Origin: Dehalococcoidia bacterium
GTDB taxonomy: Bacteria; Chloroflexota; Dehalococcoidia; GIF9; AB-539-J10
Length of the DNA stretch: 33,477 bases
NCBI GenBank assembly: GCA_030611085.1
Contig: JAUWQI010000016.1
Coordinates: 1-33,477 of the forward strand
Reading direction: 5' to 3'
Under the pieces are notes generated by a model, which was given only the letters and a program-made list of their open reading frames with translations, was not told the origin of the DNA and searched no databases. A program made the translations under genes and the position numbers. Below, in pieces: positions 23,926-31,810 of the stretch. How positions within the stretch are numbered: position 1 is the first letter of the stretch; each line of letters opens with the position of its first letter.

Positions 23926-25452
23926 ATGGCTAAAGTAATATTGGTAATAGATATGGTGCGTGGCTTCCTGGAGGAAGGCTATCCTCTCTATTGTGGTGCT
24001 AAAGCTCGCGGCATCATTCCCAATATTCAGAAACTATTAGAGCAAGAATCGAGACAAGGGGCAAAAATCTTTTATCTATGCGACTACCATACTCCCAATG
24101 ATCCAGAGTTCAAGCTGTTTCCTCCTCACTGTATCGAAGGCAGCCCCGAGACTGAGCTCATTCCCGAACTTTCCCAACATTTCGGTGAAATAATTCCCAA
24201 AAGACATTACAGTGCCTTTTACGATACTCCCTTAGAGGAAAAATTAAGGGAGCTTAATCCCGAAGCCATAGTTGTCTGTGGTGTATGTACTGACATTTGC
24301 GTTGTACACACAGTAGCCGATGCCAGAAATCGAGGTTACCAAGTTGAAGTGCCTATAAATTGTGTTACCTCCTTTGATGAGAAAGCTCATAGCTTTGCCC
24401 TGGACCATATGGAGAAGGTGCTCGGAGCCAAGCTAATTAGACCTACCATCAACTTACCAAAAACAAAGTTTGAACCCCCCGATTCCTGGCTAAGTGGGGA
24501 AACCGCCGATATTTACTTTCCCCGTACTGTGGAAATACTCAAGAAGGAGGGCATTAACCCTGTAGCCACTATGGAGGTATTCCCCAGGCGAGCCGGCATG
24601 CTCTGTGGCATAGAAGAAGTTAAAGCTTTGCTGGGAAAAGTACTTCCTGAAGATAATCGTGAGGTTTGGGCATTATCTGAAGGCGAATCCTTTGACAGGA
24701 AGGAGGTGGTTCTACGCATAAAAGCTCCTTACCAAAGCTATGGAACCTATGAGACTACCTATCTGGGTATTCTTTCCCACTGCAGTGGCTGGGCCAGCGC
24801 TGCTCGAGAATGTGTTGATGCTGCTCAGGGCATCCCTGTTATTAGTTTTGGCGCTCGCCATGTTCACCCTTCGGTAGTTGGCGTTATGGAATACTCTGCT
24901 ATTGTAGGAGGCTGCAGCGGCTGTGCCAGCACTGTTGGCGCTAACCTTGCCAGCATGAAACCTACAGGCACTATACCTCATGCTCTCATCATTATTATGG
25001 GCAGCACTGCTCAAGCTACGATTAGCTTTGACAAATATATGCCTCCTGAGGTGCCACGCATCGCCTTAGTGGATACCTTCGAGGATGAGGTTAGAGAAAG
25101 TGTAACTGTGGCTAAAGTAATGCAAGGAAGATTACAAGGTGTAAGATTAGATACTCCCTCAGAAAGAGGCAGAGTCACTACCGATTTAGTCAAAGAAACA
25201 AGAGCCTGGCTTGACCTTGAGGGATTTAAAGAGGTAAAGATTGTTGTCAGCGGCGGACTTGACCCGGAGCGCATCAGGTATTTCATCAGTGAAGGGGCGC
25301 CTATAGATATCTTTGCCCTTGGTAGCTATATCAGCGATACCAAACCCATTGACTTCACTGCCGACCTGCACGAGGTAGAAGGCAGGCCTATTGCCAAAAG
25401 GGGCAGAATGCCCGGCATCACCCCTAACCCCAGGCTAAAGCGGGTGATGTAA
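23926..25452 (+). CDS. Fused nicotinamidase and nicotinate phosphoribosyltransferase
   Basis: The 508-residue protein joins two NAD-salvage enzymes. Residues 1-about 180 are an isochorismatase-fold nicotinamidase: Asp9 in V-I-D-M-V, metal ligands D53 and H55 in D-Y-H and H68 in P-P-H-C-I-E-G, Lys92 in P-K-R-H-Y, and the nucleophile Cys125 in G-V-C-T-D-I-C-V. From about 190 to the end is a nicotinate phosphoribosyltransferase of the archaeal-like short type, with F-G-A-R-H-V-H-P, G-G-C-S-G-C-A-S-T, P-T-G-T-I-P-H-A and V-S-G-G-L-D-P near the phosphate site. Together they would turn nicotinamide to nicotinate and then to its mononucleotide using PRPP. All catalytic residues I know for the first domain are present. 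It closes the purF run; purine synthesis and this step share PRPP. Confidence 0.85.
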   Translation: MAKVILVIDMVRGFLEEGYPLYCGAKARGIIPNIQKLLEQESRQGAKIFYLCDYHTPNDPEFKLFPPHCIEGSPETELIPELSQHFGEIIPKRHYSAFYDTPLEEKLRELNPEAIVVCGVCTDICVVHTVADARNRGYQVEVPINCVTSFDEKAHSFALDHMEKVLGAKLIRPTINLPKTKFEPPDSWLSGETADIYFPRTVEILKKEGINPVATMEVFPRRAGMLCGIEEVKALLGKVLPEDNREVWALSEGESFDRKEVVLRIKAPYQSYGTYETTYLGILSHCSGWASAARECVDAAQGIPVISFGARHVHPSVVGVMEYSAIVGGCSGCASTVGANLASMKPTGTIPHALIIIMGSTAQATISFDKYMPPEVPRIALVDTFEDEVRESVTVAKVMQGRLQGVRLDTPSERGRVTTDLVKETRAWLDLEGFKEVKIVVSGGLDPERIRYFISEGAPIDIFALGSYISDTKPIDFTADLHEVEGRPIAKRGRMPGITPNPRLKRVM

Positions 25453-25528
25453 AAGGAGAATGCCTACACACATGGCACTAAGAGCTTGATAGCAAGAGAC
25501 AAAAGGAAATGAGACTGATTCTAATATT

Positions 25529-26314
25529 TTATCTGCCTTTAAAGATAGGCTCTCTTTTCTGAGTTCTAGCCGCTATACCTTCACGAACATCCTCTGATTG
25601 AAAGCATATACTGTCTGCATCCAAGTCAAATTCTAAGGCTGTCTCCAGATCGGTATTAAGCGCAGCATGTATTGCTCTCTTGGATAAACCAATAGCCATG
25701 GGTGCTCCCTTTGCAAATTTCTTTGCCAGGTCAAGGGCAGCCGCGTCTAAATCCTCAGCAGGCACCACCTTAGTCACCATGCCTATCCGCTGCGCCTCTT
25801 TAGCATCTATCGTATCACCGGTGAAAATAAGTTCCTTCGCTTTAGACATACCCACTAGCCTGGTTAGCCGCCAAGCTCCGCCAACTCCAGGCATCACACC
25901 CAACCGGGTATATGTCATCCCAAATCTTGCACTCTCCGAAGCTATGCGAAAGTCACAGGCTAAAGCGAGGTCGCAGCCATTACCCAAAGCATAACCATTT
26001 ACGGCTGCTATTATCGGTTTTTCCAATCTTTCCAACCTGAGCGCCTCTTGTATCTTACGCAGGCCTTGTTTGAATTCCAGTGGAGATAATTTGGTTAGCT
26101 TTTCAGCATACTTGAGATCCACACCGGCACAGAACGCCCTGTCAGTTCCCGTTATAATGACTGCTCGTATCTCAGGGTCGACTCTGATATCTTCAGTGGC
26201 TAACCACAATTCATCATAAGTCTTTTTATCCAGAGCGTTCCTAGCTTCAGGGCGTCTTAATGTTATCTTTGCCACCCCTTCCATTTTCTCAACTGCAATA
26301 TTTTCTAATTTCAT
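25529..26314 (-). CDS. Crotonase-fold enoyl-CoA hydratase/isomerase family protein
   Basis: The 261-residue protein has the crotonase layout: R-P-E-A-R-N-A-L at 21-28, the oxyanion-hole segments F-C-A-G-V-D-L at 61-67 and V-N-G-Y-A-L-G-N-G-C-D-L-A at 105-117, and G-V-M-P-G-V-G-G at 139-146. In typical enoyl-CoA hydratases two glutamates act as acid and base. The second is kept (Glu161 in A-K-E-L-I-F-T-G), but the first, in the P-E-I-x-L-G segment, is Tyr135 here (M-T-Y-T-R-L-G). Simple hydratase activity is therefore uncertain; isomerase, hydrolase or decarboxylase roles are alternatives. It stands alone with its own promoter and converges on the NAD-salvage gene. Confidence 0.85.
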   Translation of the reverse strand: MKLENIAVEKMEGVAKITLRRPEARNALDKKTYDELWLATEDIRVDPEIRAVIITGTDRAFCAGVDLKYAEKLTKLSPLEFKQGLRKIQEALRLERLEKPIIAAVNGYALGNGCDLALACDFRIASESARFGMTYTRLGVMPGVGGAWRLTRLVGMSKAKELIFTGDTIDAKEAQRIGMVTKVVPAEDLDAAALDLAKKFAKGAPMAIGLSKRAIHAALNTDLETALEFDLDADSICFQSEDVREGIAARTQKREPIFKGR

Positions 26315-26322
26315 AATGAACT

Positions 26323-26328
26323 ATTATA
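26323..26328 (-). promoter_or_regulatory. Candidate -10 box, leaderless start of crotonase gene
   Basis: A perfect TATAAT on the minus strand ends eight bases before the ATG at 26314. The bases between (AGTTCATT) contain no ribosome binding site, so the message would begin at or next to the start codon. A good -35 box is not seen. Confidence 0.5.
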
Positions 26329-26634
26329 ATAGAAGCATCAAAAGAATGCTATTGCCTTCATTGATGAATATCAGGCCACCCTATACTAGCTTTACACCAT
26401 GCCTCTTGACCGTTCTCTACCTATCGGGCTAAGTTTACTAAAGCCAACTGTTTTAGGAGAAGCCTGCTGGTGAGACAGGTTATACTTGCCTGTATGAAAA
26501 GGAAACTGGAATCATGAGATTCCACTCTGATCCTCAGCTCGTTGATTTTGACATGCATAATTGGAAAGATAAGTTGCCTTCCTGGTGGAAGATATTCGAG
26601 CCCAGCCTCGACGGTTCCATAATTGGCGGTTAAA
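26329..26634. other. Gap with decayed sequence upstream of the kinase remnant
   Basis: No intact gene is supported here. The tracked minus ORF 26421-26795 is antisense to the kinase remnant. On the plus strand the three frames are broken by stops (for example TAA at 26620) and may be the eroded middle of the same sensor kinase, but I cannot align it by eye. Confidence 0.5.
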
Positions 26635-26802
26635 CTGAGCATCCAAGATAATGGCGTCGGCTTTGATGCTGAAACCCCAATTGAGGGTGCATTTGGGCTC
26701 ATTAGTATGCGTGAGCGCACCCGCCTCCTGGGAGGAACACTTACAGTACAGAGCGAGAAAGGGGAAGGAACGCTGGTAGAGGTAAGCATGCCCATCAGTT
26801 AG
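26635..26802 (+). pseudogene. C-terminal remnant of a NarL-system sensor histidine kinase
   Basis: The plus frame reads L-S-I-Q-D-N-G-V-G-F-D, then F-G-L-I-S-M-R-E-R-T-R-L-L-G-G and Q-S-E-K-G-E-G-T-L-V-E-V-S-M-P before a TAG. These are the N, G1 and G2 boxes and tail of the HATPase domain in DegS/NarX-type histidine kinases (D-N-G-x-G-F, G-L-x-x-M-R-E-R, G-T-x-V-x-V-x-x-P). Only about 55 codons remain; an in-frame stop sits at 26620 and no dimerisation or sensor domain is readable upstream. It lies directly before the HAD gene, where its response-regulator partner would be expected. Confidence 0.75.
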
Positions 26803-26810
26803 TAAAGTGA

Positions 26811-27443
26811 ATGGCTAAAAAAGTTATAATCTTTGATTTTGATGGAACCATCGCCGATACACTAGATTCAATTGCGAATATCGTAAATTGTCTATCAGAT
26901 GAATTTGGCTGGGAAAAATTAAAACAGGAAGACATGGATAGATTAAGGAATAAAGAATCTAAAGAGGTCATTAAGGATTTGGGGATTCCAATGATTAAGC
27001 TACCTTCCGTTGGTAAAAAAATTAAAGCAGAATTAAATAAGAAAATTGAGTATGTACAACCAGTTTCAGGCATCGAGGAAGCTTTGTTAGAATTAAAGAA
27101 AACTGGGTATACATTGGGAATTCTCACATCTAATTCGAAAGACAATGTAAGTAAATTTCTAAAAAAGAATAATTTGGATTTTTTCGATTTCATCCATTCA
27201 GAGAATAGTATTTTTGGCAAAAGTAAATTAATAAAGGTCCTATTAAAGAACCTGAAGATAAGACCTGAAGAAGCAATTTATGTGGGAGATGAGGTAAGAG
27301 ATATAGAGGCTGCCAAAAAAACTAATATTAATGTAATTGCAGTGAGTTGGGGATTTAATTCAAAGCAGATATTGGAAAAACAAAACCCAGATTTTTTGAT
27401 AGATAAACCAGGACAACTGGTTGAAATCATAGAAAGCTTATGA
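26811..27443 (+). CDS. HAD-superfamily hydrolase, phosphoglycolate-phosphatase-like
   Basis: The 210-residue protein has all four HAD motifs: D9 and D11 in I-I-F-D-F-D-G-T, T106-S107 in I-L-T-S-N-S, Lys137 or Lys139 in F-G-K-S-K-L, and D160/D164 in Y-V-G-D-E-V-R-D-I-E-A-A. A helical cap sits between motifs I and II. It probably removes phosphate from a small metabolite; the substrate is not predictable. The coding sequence is visibly richer in A and T and in Lys and Asn than its neighbours, and it is bracketed by broken kinase and regulator fragments, which suggests insertion by transfer. Its start follows the kinase remnant stop by eight bases and lacks a good Shine-Dalgarno sequence. Confidence 0.88.
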   Translation: MAKKVIIFDFDGTIADTLDSIANIVNCLSDEFGWEKLKQEDMDRLRNKESKEVIKDLGIPMIKLPSVGKKIKAELNKKIEYVQPVSGIEEALLELKKTGYTLGILTSNSKDNVSKFLKKNNLDFFDFIHSENSIFGKSKLIKVLLKNLKIRPEEAIYVGDEVRDIEAAKKTNINVIAVSWGFNSKQILEKQNPDFLIDKPGQLVEIIESL

Positions 27444-27480
27444 AAACCTATATCATGACTACATATAACAGGAATTGCCT

Positions 27481-27573
27481 GAATCAGCAACCAGTATCTT
27501 TCAGAAATTGGGGGTAAATGACCGCACTGAAGTTGTAACTCAAGCCATTAAAAAAGGCATCGTCCGGCTTTAG
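27481..27573 (+). pseudogene. C-terminal remnant of a NarL/FixJ response regulator
   Basis: The plus frame reads I-F-Q-K-L-G-V-N-D-R-T-E-V-V-T-Q-A-I-K-K-G-I-V-R-L and stops at TAG 27571. This is the end of the LuxR-type helix-turn-helix (K-L-G-V-x-x-R-T-E-A-V-x-x-A). The receiver domain and recognition helix are missing. With the kinase fragment on the other side of the HAD gene it marks a destroyed two-component pair. Confidence 0.72.
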
Positions 27574-27602
27574 TCATACTTTAGTATAACCTTCCATCGG
27601 CC

Positions 27603-27633
27603 AAGAGGCTGACTCCAAAGTCAGCCTCTTTTC
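27603..27633 (+). terminator. Rho-independent terminator
   Basis: AAGAGGCTGACT (27603-27614) and AGTCAGCCTCTT (27619-27630) form a perfect 12-base stem with a CCAA loop, followed by a T-rich stretch. It would end transcription from the HAD/regulator-remnant segment. Confidence 0.85.
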
Positions 27634-27760
27634 TTTGGCAAAATCAGCCGTTTGCCTGATTACAAGCTGTAAATGCGGGAGTAAGCTTTAAAAGTACGGA
27701 CAAATGAAGGATAATGATAACTAAGGTGTTACACTAAATTATCAGAGGGGGAGGAAAAGC

Positions 27761-28345
27761 ATGTCGATTACACCAGTCTTTGAAATAGGTTTATGGAATG
27801 CCTGGATTTTCATGTTTTATCACCAATTATTACCTATTGCTTTAATGAGTCTAATTAATAAAGGAGCACTGGAGAAAAGCGATGCTGCTGCTCCATATAA
27901 AAAGGCCGGGGAGAAAGTCATACTCATGGTTTTTTTGGCGCTAATTTATTACCTCGCCTTGGCATACTCCGTTTTCCTGCCGTTACAATTAGAGACAATA
28001 TGGTTCTACATAGGTTTTCCTATTTGCCTGATAGGATTGATTATGTACACGATCGTTACTGTGAATTTTGCTACTACTCCACTTGCTGAACCTGTTACCA
28101 AAGGATTGTATCGTTATTCACGAAATCCTCAGTATCTCACTGAATTTTTGATGTTTATAGGTGTGGGTATAGCCTCGGCTTCATGGATTTTCTTATTGTT
28201 TTCGGTTGTTTATTCAATTTCCATGCTTAATTTTGCCAGTTCTGAGGAACGCTTCTGCCTTGAGAATTATGGTGATGCCTATCGTGAATATATGAATAAA
28301 ACGCCAAGATATATAGGAGTCCCAAAATCGGGGGAAAGTAACTAA
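27761..28345 (+). CDS. Membrane methyltransferase, isoprenylcysteine carboxyl methyltransferase-like
   Basis: The 194-residue protein is largely hydrophobic, with about five membrane segments. The C-terminal part has the family signature: A-E-P-V-T-K-G-L-Y-R-Y-S-R-N-P-Q-Y-L near 107-124, and E-E-R-F-C-L-E-N-Y-G-D-A-Y-R-E-Y near 166-181, which bind S-adenosylmethionine in ICMT and phospholipid N-methyltransferases. Bacterial members methylate unknown small molecules or lipids. GGGGGAGG precedes the ATG. Its last four bases overlap the end of the convergent rtcA gene. Confidence 0.8.
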   Translation: MSITPVFEIGLWNAWIFMFYHQLLPIALMSLINKGALEKSDAAAPYKKAGEKVILMVFLALIYYLALAYSVFLPLQLETIWFYIGFPICLIGLIMYTIVTVNFATTPLAEPVTKGLYRYSRNPQYLTEFLMFIGVGIASASWIFLLFSVVYSISMLNFASSEERFCLENYGDAYREYMNKTPRYIGVPKSGESN

Positions 28346-29451
28346 TACGCCTTTTCGTTCGCGCTATTGTCTAACAGCGGATAAAAGGCTTCGCTTCCCC
28401 AAATGCTGGATTTACCACTTTTAAAACCAAGCCCTTCCATCTCTACAAGATTGCCACTAATCTTTGTTTTAGCACTGAGAAGTTCCTCAATCAGCCATAG
28501 GTTTGTCTCTACATGTTCGGTAACTCTAGGAATCAGGTACCTGGTGGTCCCTTCAGCTAAGCCGGCATAGAGTATGAGATGGTCTGCAATATATCTATCG
28601 ACAGCAGCACCAGTTTTAATATCCTCTATAAGGCTTTGGGCCACATACCTTCCAATGGATTCTGAGCTTCTGCCCGGCCTTCCTGCCCTATCCGAGCCAA
28701 TTATGTTTCCTGAGCTTGTCACGGCATATATTGCCAGGGCAGCACCTTCCTGGAGCGAGCTTTCGTCATAAATTTCCTCGATTTCAGCTTTATACCCGTG
28801 AGAGCGTAATACCTTACGACATTCCTCCGCCATCCTGTGGCTTACCTTCTTTTCTTTCAGATGTGAGGAAAGAGCGATTCCTTTAATGCTGAGAATCTTT
28901 CCCTGCTCAGTGAGACTCAAAGGTTTTAACTCCTTTACTGGCTCAACCTCAATTTCGATAATCCCTCCACCCCGTGGCACATAGCCAGGACGCTTTATGT
29001 CAAGTTTAGCCTGGATGCCCATTTGCTTCAGAAGCGGAAGAAGAACGAATTTCATATGATAGGCAGAGGGGGCAAAGTCCTGGAATAATCCGCCTTCAAG
29101 CCTGAGTTTGGAGGGCTTTTCCGCAAAGCAAGCTAAAGGCAAAAGACTTTGAGCCAGCATAGTAGTTGAGCCTGCTGTTCCTATGTCCCAGCGATATTCC
29201 CCTCCCTTAAACCTCTGTTTGGGAATATAGGTAATTTCCTTGGAGCCTACCGAGGCATCTCCCACCATCCCGTGGCACATCTCCTGACAAGCCTGTATCA
29301 CTTTAAGATGCTGTGCCCTTAATCCTGGCTTATCCCTCCTCGCCCTGATATTCTGTATCTTAATTTCTTTGCCCAGCAGACTGGCCAGCGCCACAGAATA
29401 GCGAACTATAGTCCCACTCCCCGACCTCACCCCGCCATCTATGGTTAGCAT
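28342..29451 (-). CDS. RtcA-like RNA 3'-terminal phosphate cyclase
   Basis: The 369-residue protein follows the RtcA fold: I-D-G-G-V-R-S-G-S-G-T-I-V-R-Y at 3-17, R-A-R-R-D-K-P-G-L-R-A-Q-H-L near 37-50, a central insert domain, P-R-G-G-G-I-I-E-I near 160, and a C-terminal E-H-V-E-T-N where the catalytic His is expected. RtcA makes 2',3'-cyclic phosphate ends on RNA with ATP. The first loop differs from the usual D-G-S-x-G-E-G-G-G-Q: the Glu is Ser and the Gln is Thr, so activity or substrate may have changed. AAGGAAAG precedes the ATG. No rtcB ligase or RtcR regulator is in view. Confidence 0.8.
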   Translation of the reverse strand: MLTIDGGVRSGSGTIVRYSVALASLLGKEIKIQNIRARRDKPGLRAQHLKVIQACQEMCHGMVGDASVGSKEITYIPKQRFKGGEYRWDIGTAGSTTMLAQSLLPLACFAEKPSKLRLEGGLFQDFAPSAYHMKFVLLPLLKQMGIQAKLDIKRPGYVPRGGGIIEIEVEPVKELKPLSLTEQGKILSIKGIALSSHLKEKKVSHRMAEECRKVLRSHGYKAEIEEIYDESSLQEGAALAIYAVTSSGNIIGSDRAGRPGRSSESIGRYVAQSLIEDIKTGAAVDRYIADHLILYAGLAEGTTRYLIPRVTEHVETNLWLIEELLSAKTKISGNLVEMEGLGFKSGKSSIWGSEAFYPLLDNSANEKAY

Positions 29452-29841
29452 ATTATTCTTTCCTTGTTATTATATAGGTTAGGTAAAGTGAACTAGTAAA
29501 CTTATCACTAGAGGCGGAATACTGTAGCAGCTTAGGATAGGGGGAGTAAGTATTTAGGGGCACCATGAATACGTATATCCTCGCATTTTCCCCTGTCGAA
29601 AATCATCTGAATCAGTGGAGAGTTCCAAGTTTTTATTATCCCTATACCCAATACCCAATTTAGTATTTCTACTCATCGTCTCCTTCAAATTTATGTTTGC
29701 TCTCGCTATGAATTTACTTCCCTTTAAAACTTCTCACCTCAGAGCAATACTATATTCTTAGATAAAGTTTAGGCGAGTATCTTTGAGCATGAACTTTTAT
29801 CTTTTTTTATATGCAGGTGACGATTCCCCGACACTGTCAAA
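29452..29841. other. Gap between rtcA and the nuclease pseudogene
   Basis: No gene is supported in these 390 bases. On the minus strand TATAAT lies about 15 bases before the rtcA start and may be its -10 box. CCCTATACCCAATACCCAAT near 29640 is a low-complexity stretch. The tracked ORF from 29783 on the plus strand is antisense to the nuclease gene. Confidence 0.5.
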
Positions 29842-30922
29842 TCAATGCACCGCTATTCTTAACTCATTACTTGGATATCCAAATATAGCTAACATATCGA
29901 GGCAGATCTTAACGATATTGTTTACACTCAAATTAGTTTCCACGAATATACCTGTGTTACTAAGTTTCTGTGGAGATCTTAGCTCGTTAGCATTGCGAGA
30001 AAAATATGGGCGCTTTCTCCCTGCTATATTCAAAGTTTTATCAAATTCGCTTCCGTGTGAGATTTTGAGAATGTCGCATAATTTTATGAGCAACTCCTTC
30101 CATGACCGCACTTGATAGTTTGGACCTCTAAAGGAAAAAGACGATATAGATTTTCCTGCATAACTTCCTAGGATTGATGTAGGAGTTGGATGAGTGACTG
30201 AGCGACGGGTAGGTGAAGGTGTTCTCATTGGCGGCGTCGCAGAGATTATCAAATGGTCTTTGTGTCTTGATAAGAACTGCTCGACCAGTTCAGTAGCTGC
30301 TTTAAATCCACAAAGTTTCTCAGCAGTCTCGTTTATCAAGTCTATAAGCAAATCATCAGCTTCATCAATTATTTTGTTCCAAGCTTTTGGTAGAGTCTCT
30401 TTCAATATGTTTAACTTCTGTTGCCCTTCGTAAATTGCTTCTGCATTTTGAATTGCCTTTCCACTAGTAATATTATCCTTCGACAGGAAATTAACAAGTT
30501 TAGAAACTATATCTTTTGATTCTTGGTCGAGAATATCAATTGTGTAGAATTTTCTTTGCTCCCAACTTCCTTCATGCAAAGGGAGATAAAACCACCAAGT
30601 TACCCCGTTAGTTAGGGTGGCAAGCTTAACACCTTCTTGAAAAGAGTAGTTTAGTAACTGTTCCTGATGGTTTTCTAATTCTTCTCCTATTTTCTTCACC
30701 TCGATAAAAGCCTTATTAGCATTGCTGATTCTTAAATGAATAGTCGACCCTTCTTCCACCTACAGAATACTCAGGTGTCACCTCATCAATATTAAAGATG
30801 TCCCAGCCAAGGAGAGATAATAGTTTTACGATTATCGCTTGCTTTGTCGCTGCTTCATCAAAGGAAACAAGTCTCCTATCTGCTTTAAGACTCTCAATGA
30901 ACGATATTAACTGGTCTTGCAT
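29842..30922 (-). pseudogene. Restriction-type nuclease (HsdR N-terminal domain), frameshifted
   Basis: Two tracked ORFs are one gene. The first starts at ATG 30922 after GGAGGAGG (M-Q-D-Q-L-I-S-F) and carries I-V-K-L-L-S-L-L-G-W-D and P-E-Y-S-V-G-G-R-R-V-D-Y before a stop; the second continues in the next frame with N-A-N-K-A-F-I-E-V-K-K. Removing one T in the CTT at 30731-30733 joins them as V-D-Y-S-F-R-I-S-N-A-N-K. The D and E-x-K residues form a PD-(D/E)xK nuclease centre. After a linker, the C-terminal part (S-W-K-E-L-L-I-K-L-C, G-R-K-R-P-Y-F-S, V-E-T-N-L-S) resembles a domain often attached to such nucleases. Restored length is about 359 residues. No methylase or specificity gene is adjacent, so this is an orphan, possibly solitary type IV-like. 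The lesion could be real or an assembly error. Confidence 0.75.
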
Positions 30923-31137
30923 TTTCACCTCCTCCGTGATTTGCCAATGATGTTTATTATCATAAAGTTCCCTTTCCTAATGACCGATGTCATTTAACTT
31001 TAGTATATACGAAACTCGGTTTTTGTTCAGTGGTTTATCGCCATAGCTACTAGATTCTCTGACCCTTTTCAAGGTCAGTTACACCTTTTGCAATCCTCTG
31101 CGTCAAAAACGGCAATATCATCCGGGCAGTGCTGTTG

Positions 31138-31143
31138 TATAAT
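31138..31143 (+). promoter_or_regulatory. -10 box of the DUF763 remnant
   Basis: TATAAT lies 19 bases before the ATG at 31163, whose Shine-Dalgarno AGGGGA is at 31151-31156. The surrounding TGTATAATATCCCTTA recurs with one change at the fur promoter (31796-31811). Confidence 0.5.
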
Positions 31144-31162
31144 ATCCCTTAGGGGACAAGAG

Positions 31163-31602
31163 ATGCCTAGCTCAGGACAAAGGACTGGAATTGCTAACTT
31201 GCCGTTGCATTATGGCAAGGTGTCTCCGTGGCTGTTCTGGCGGATGTGCCAGCTAGCTCGGGAGATTACTATTGTCACCATCGAGGAATTTGGTCCTGAA
31301 GAGATGCTTCGCCGCCTTTCTGACCCTTTCTGGTTTCAAGCTTTTGGCTGCGTTCTGGGCTATGACTGGCATTCTAGTGGCGTTACCACTACCATCTGCG
31401 GCGCTTTGAAGGAAGAGATGAGGGGATTAGAAAAGGATTTGGGCTTGTTCATTGCTGGCGGTAAAGGTAGAACTTCACGAAAACCCCTTCGGAGATAGAG
31501 AACTTTGGACATCTACTAAAGGTAAATCCATCATCTTTAGTTTATGCCAGCCGCATGTCAGCCAAAGTAGATAATTCGGCTCTCCAGGATGGCTATCAGC
31601 TC
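31163..31602 (+). pseudogene. DUF763 protein, frameshifted and truncated
   Basis: From ATG 31163 the frame reads [32 protein letters not shown] and [10 protein letters not shown], all DUF763 signatures, then ends soon after G-G-K-G-R-T-S-R-K. Adding one A to the AAAA run at about 31480-31483 continues it as K-T-P-S-E-I-E and on to L-V-Y-A-S-R-M-S-A-K-V-D-N-S-A-L-Q-D-G-Y-Q-L. After 31602 the similarity stops, so the last half or more of a protein usually near 350-400 residues is missing. DUF763 has no proven function. The tracked ORF 31555-31854 beyond this point is probably not coding. Confidence 0.78.
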
Positions 31603-31764
31603 AAGGAAGAACTGCGCTTGGCTAAATTTTGCTTTTCCCAGAGTTCCACCAACAATTTTAGTTATAACGCAAATTCTCAGCTCAAGCAAATTGATTATAC
31701 TCCCTGGTGGAAAGAAGGCGTGATGGTTTCAATGTCAGCTATTTCACTGAAGACCGAGGCTGAT

Positions 31765-31779
31765 TGCAACATTGTTGCA
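31765..31779. promoter_or_regulatory. Perfect 7-1-7 palindrome, probable operator of the Fur-family gene
   Basis: TGCAACA-T-TGTTGCA is a perfect 15-base palindrome with the 7-1-7 geometry used by Fur, PerR and Zur. It overlaps the -35 position (TTGCAT, 31775-31780) of the promoter just before the Fur-family start codon, fitting autorepression. Confidence 0.6.
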
Positions 31780-31803
31780 TCTAGCTTTCTGTTCCTGTAT
31801 AAT
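31775..31803 (+). promoter_or_regulatory. Promoter of the Fur-family gene, leaderless
   Basis: TTGCAT and a perfect TATAAT (31798-31803) are 17 bases apart. The ATG at 31811 is only seven bases after the -10 box and has no Shine-Dalgarno sequence, so the transcript likely begins at the start codon. Confidence 0.6.
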
Positions 31804-31810
31804 ATCACTT

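Noticed and set aside
26421-26795. 124-residue minus-strand ORF
   Set aside because: Antisense to the histidine-kinase remnant, which carries recognisable HATPase motifs on the plus strand.
26795-27220. 141-residue minus-strand ORF
   Set aside because: Mirror of the HAD gene, whose plus-strand frame has all four catalytic motifs.
26811-27443. HAD gene as the missing mannosyl-3-phosphoglycerate phosphatase
   Set aside because: It has the cap arrangement of phosphoglycolate-phosphatase-like HAD proteins; MpgP belongs to the HAD-IIB group and would look more like the otsB product.
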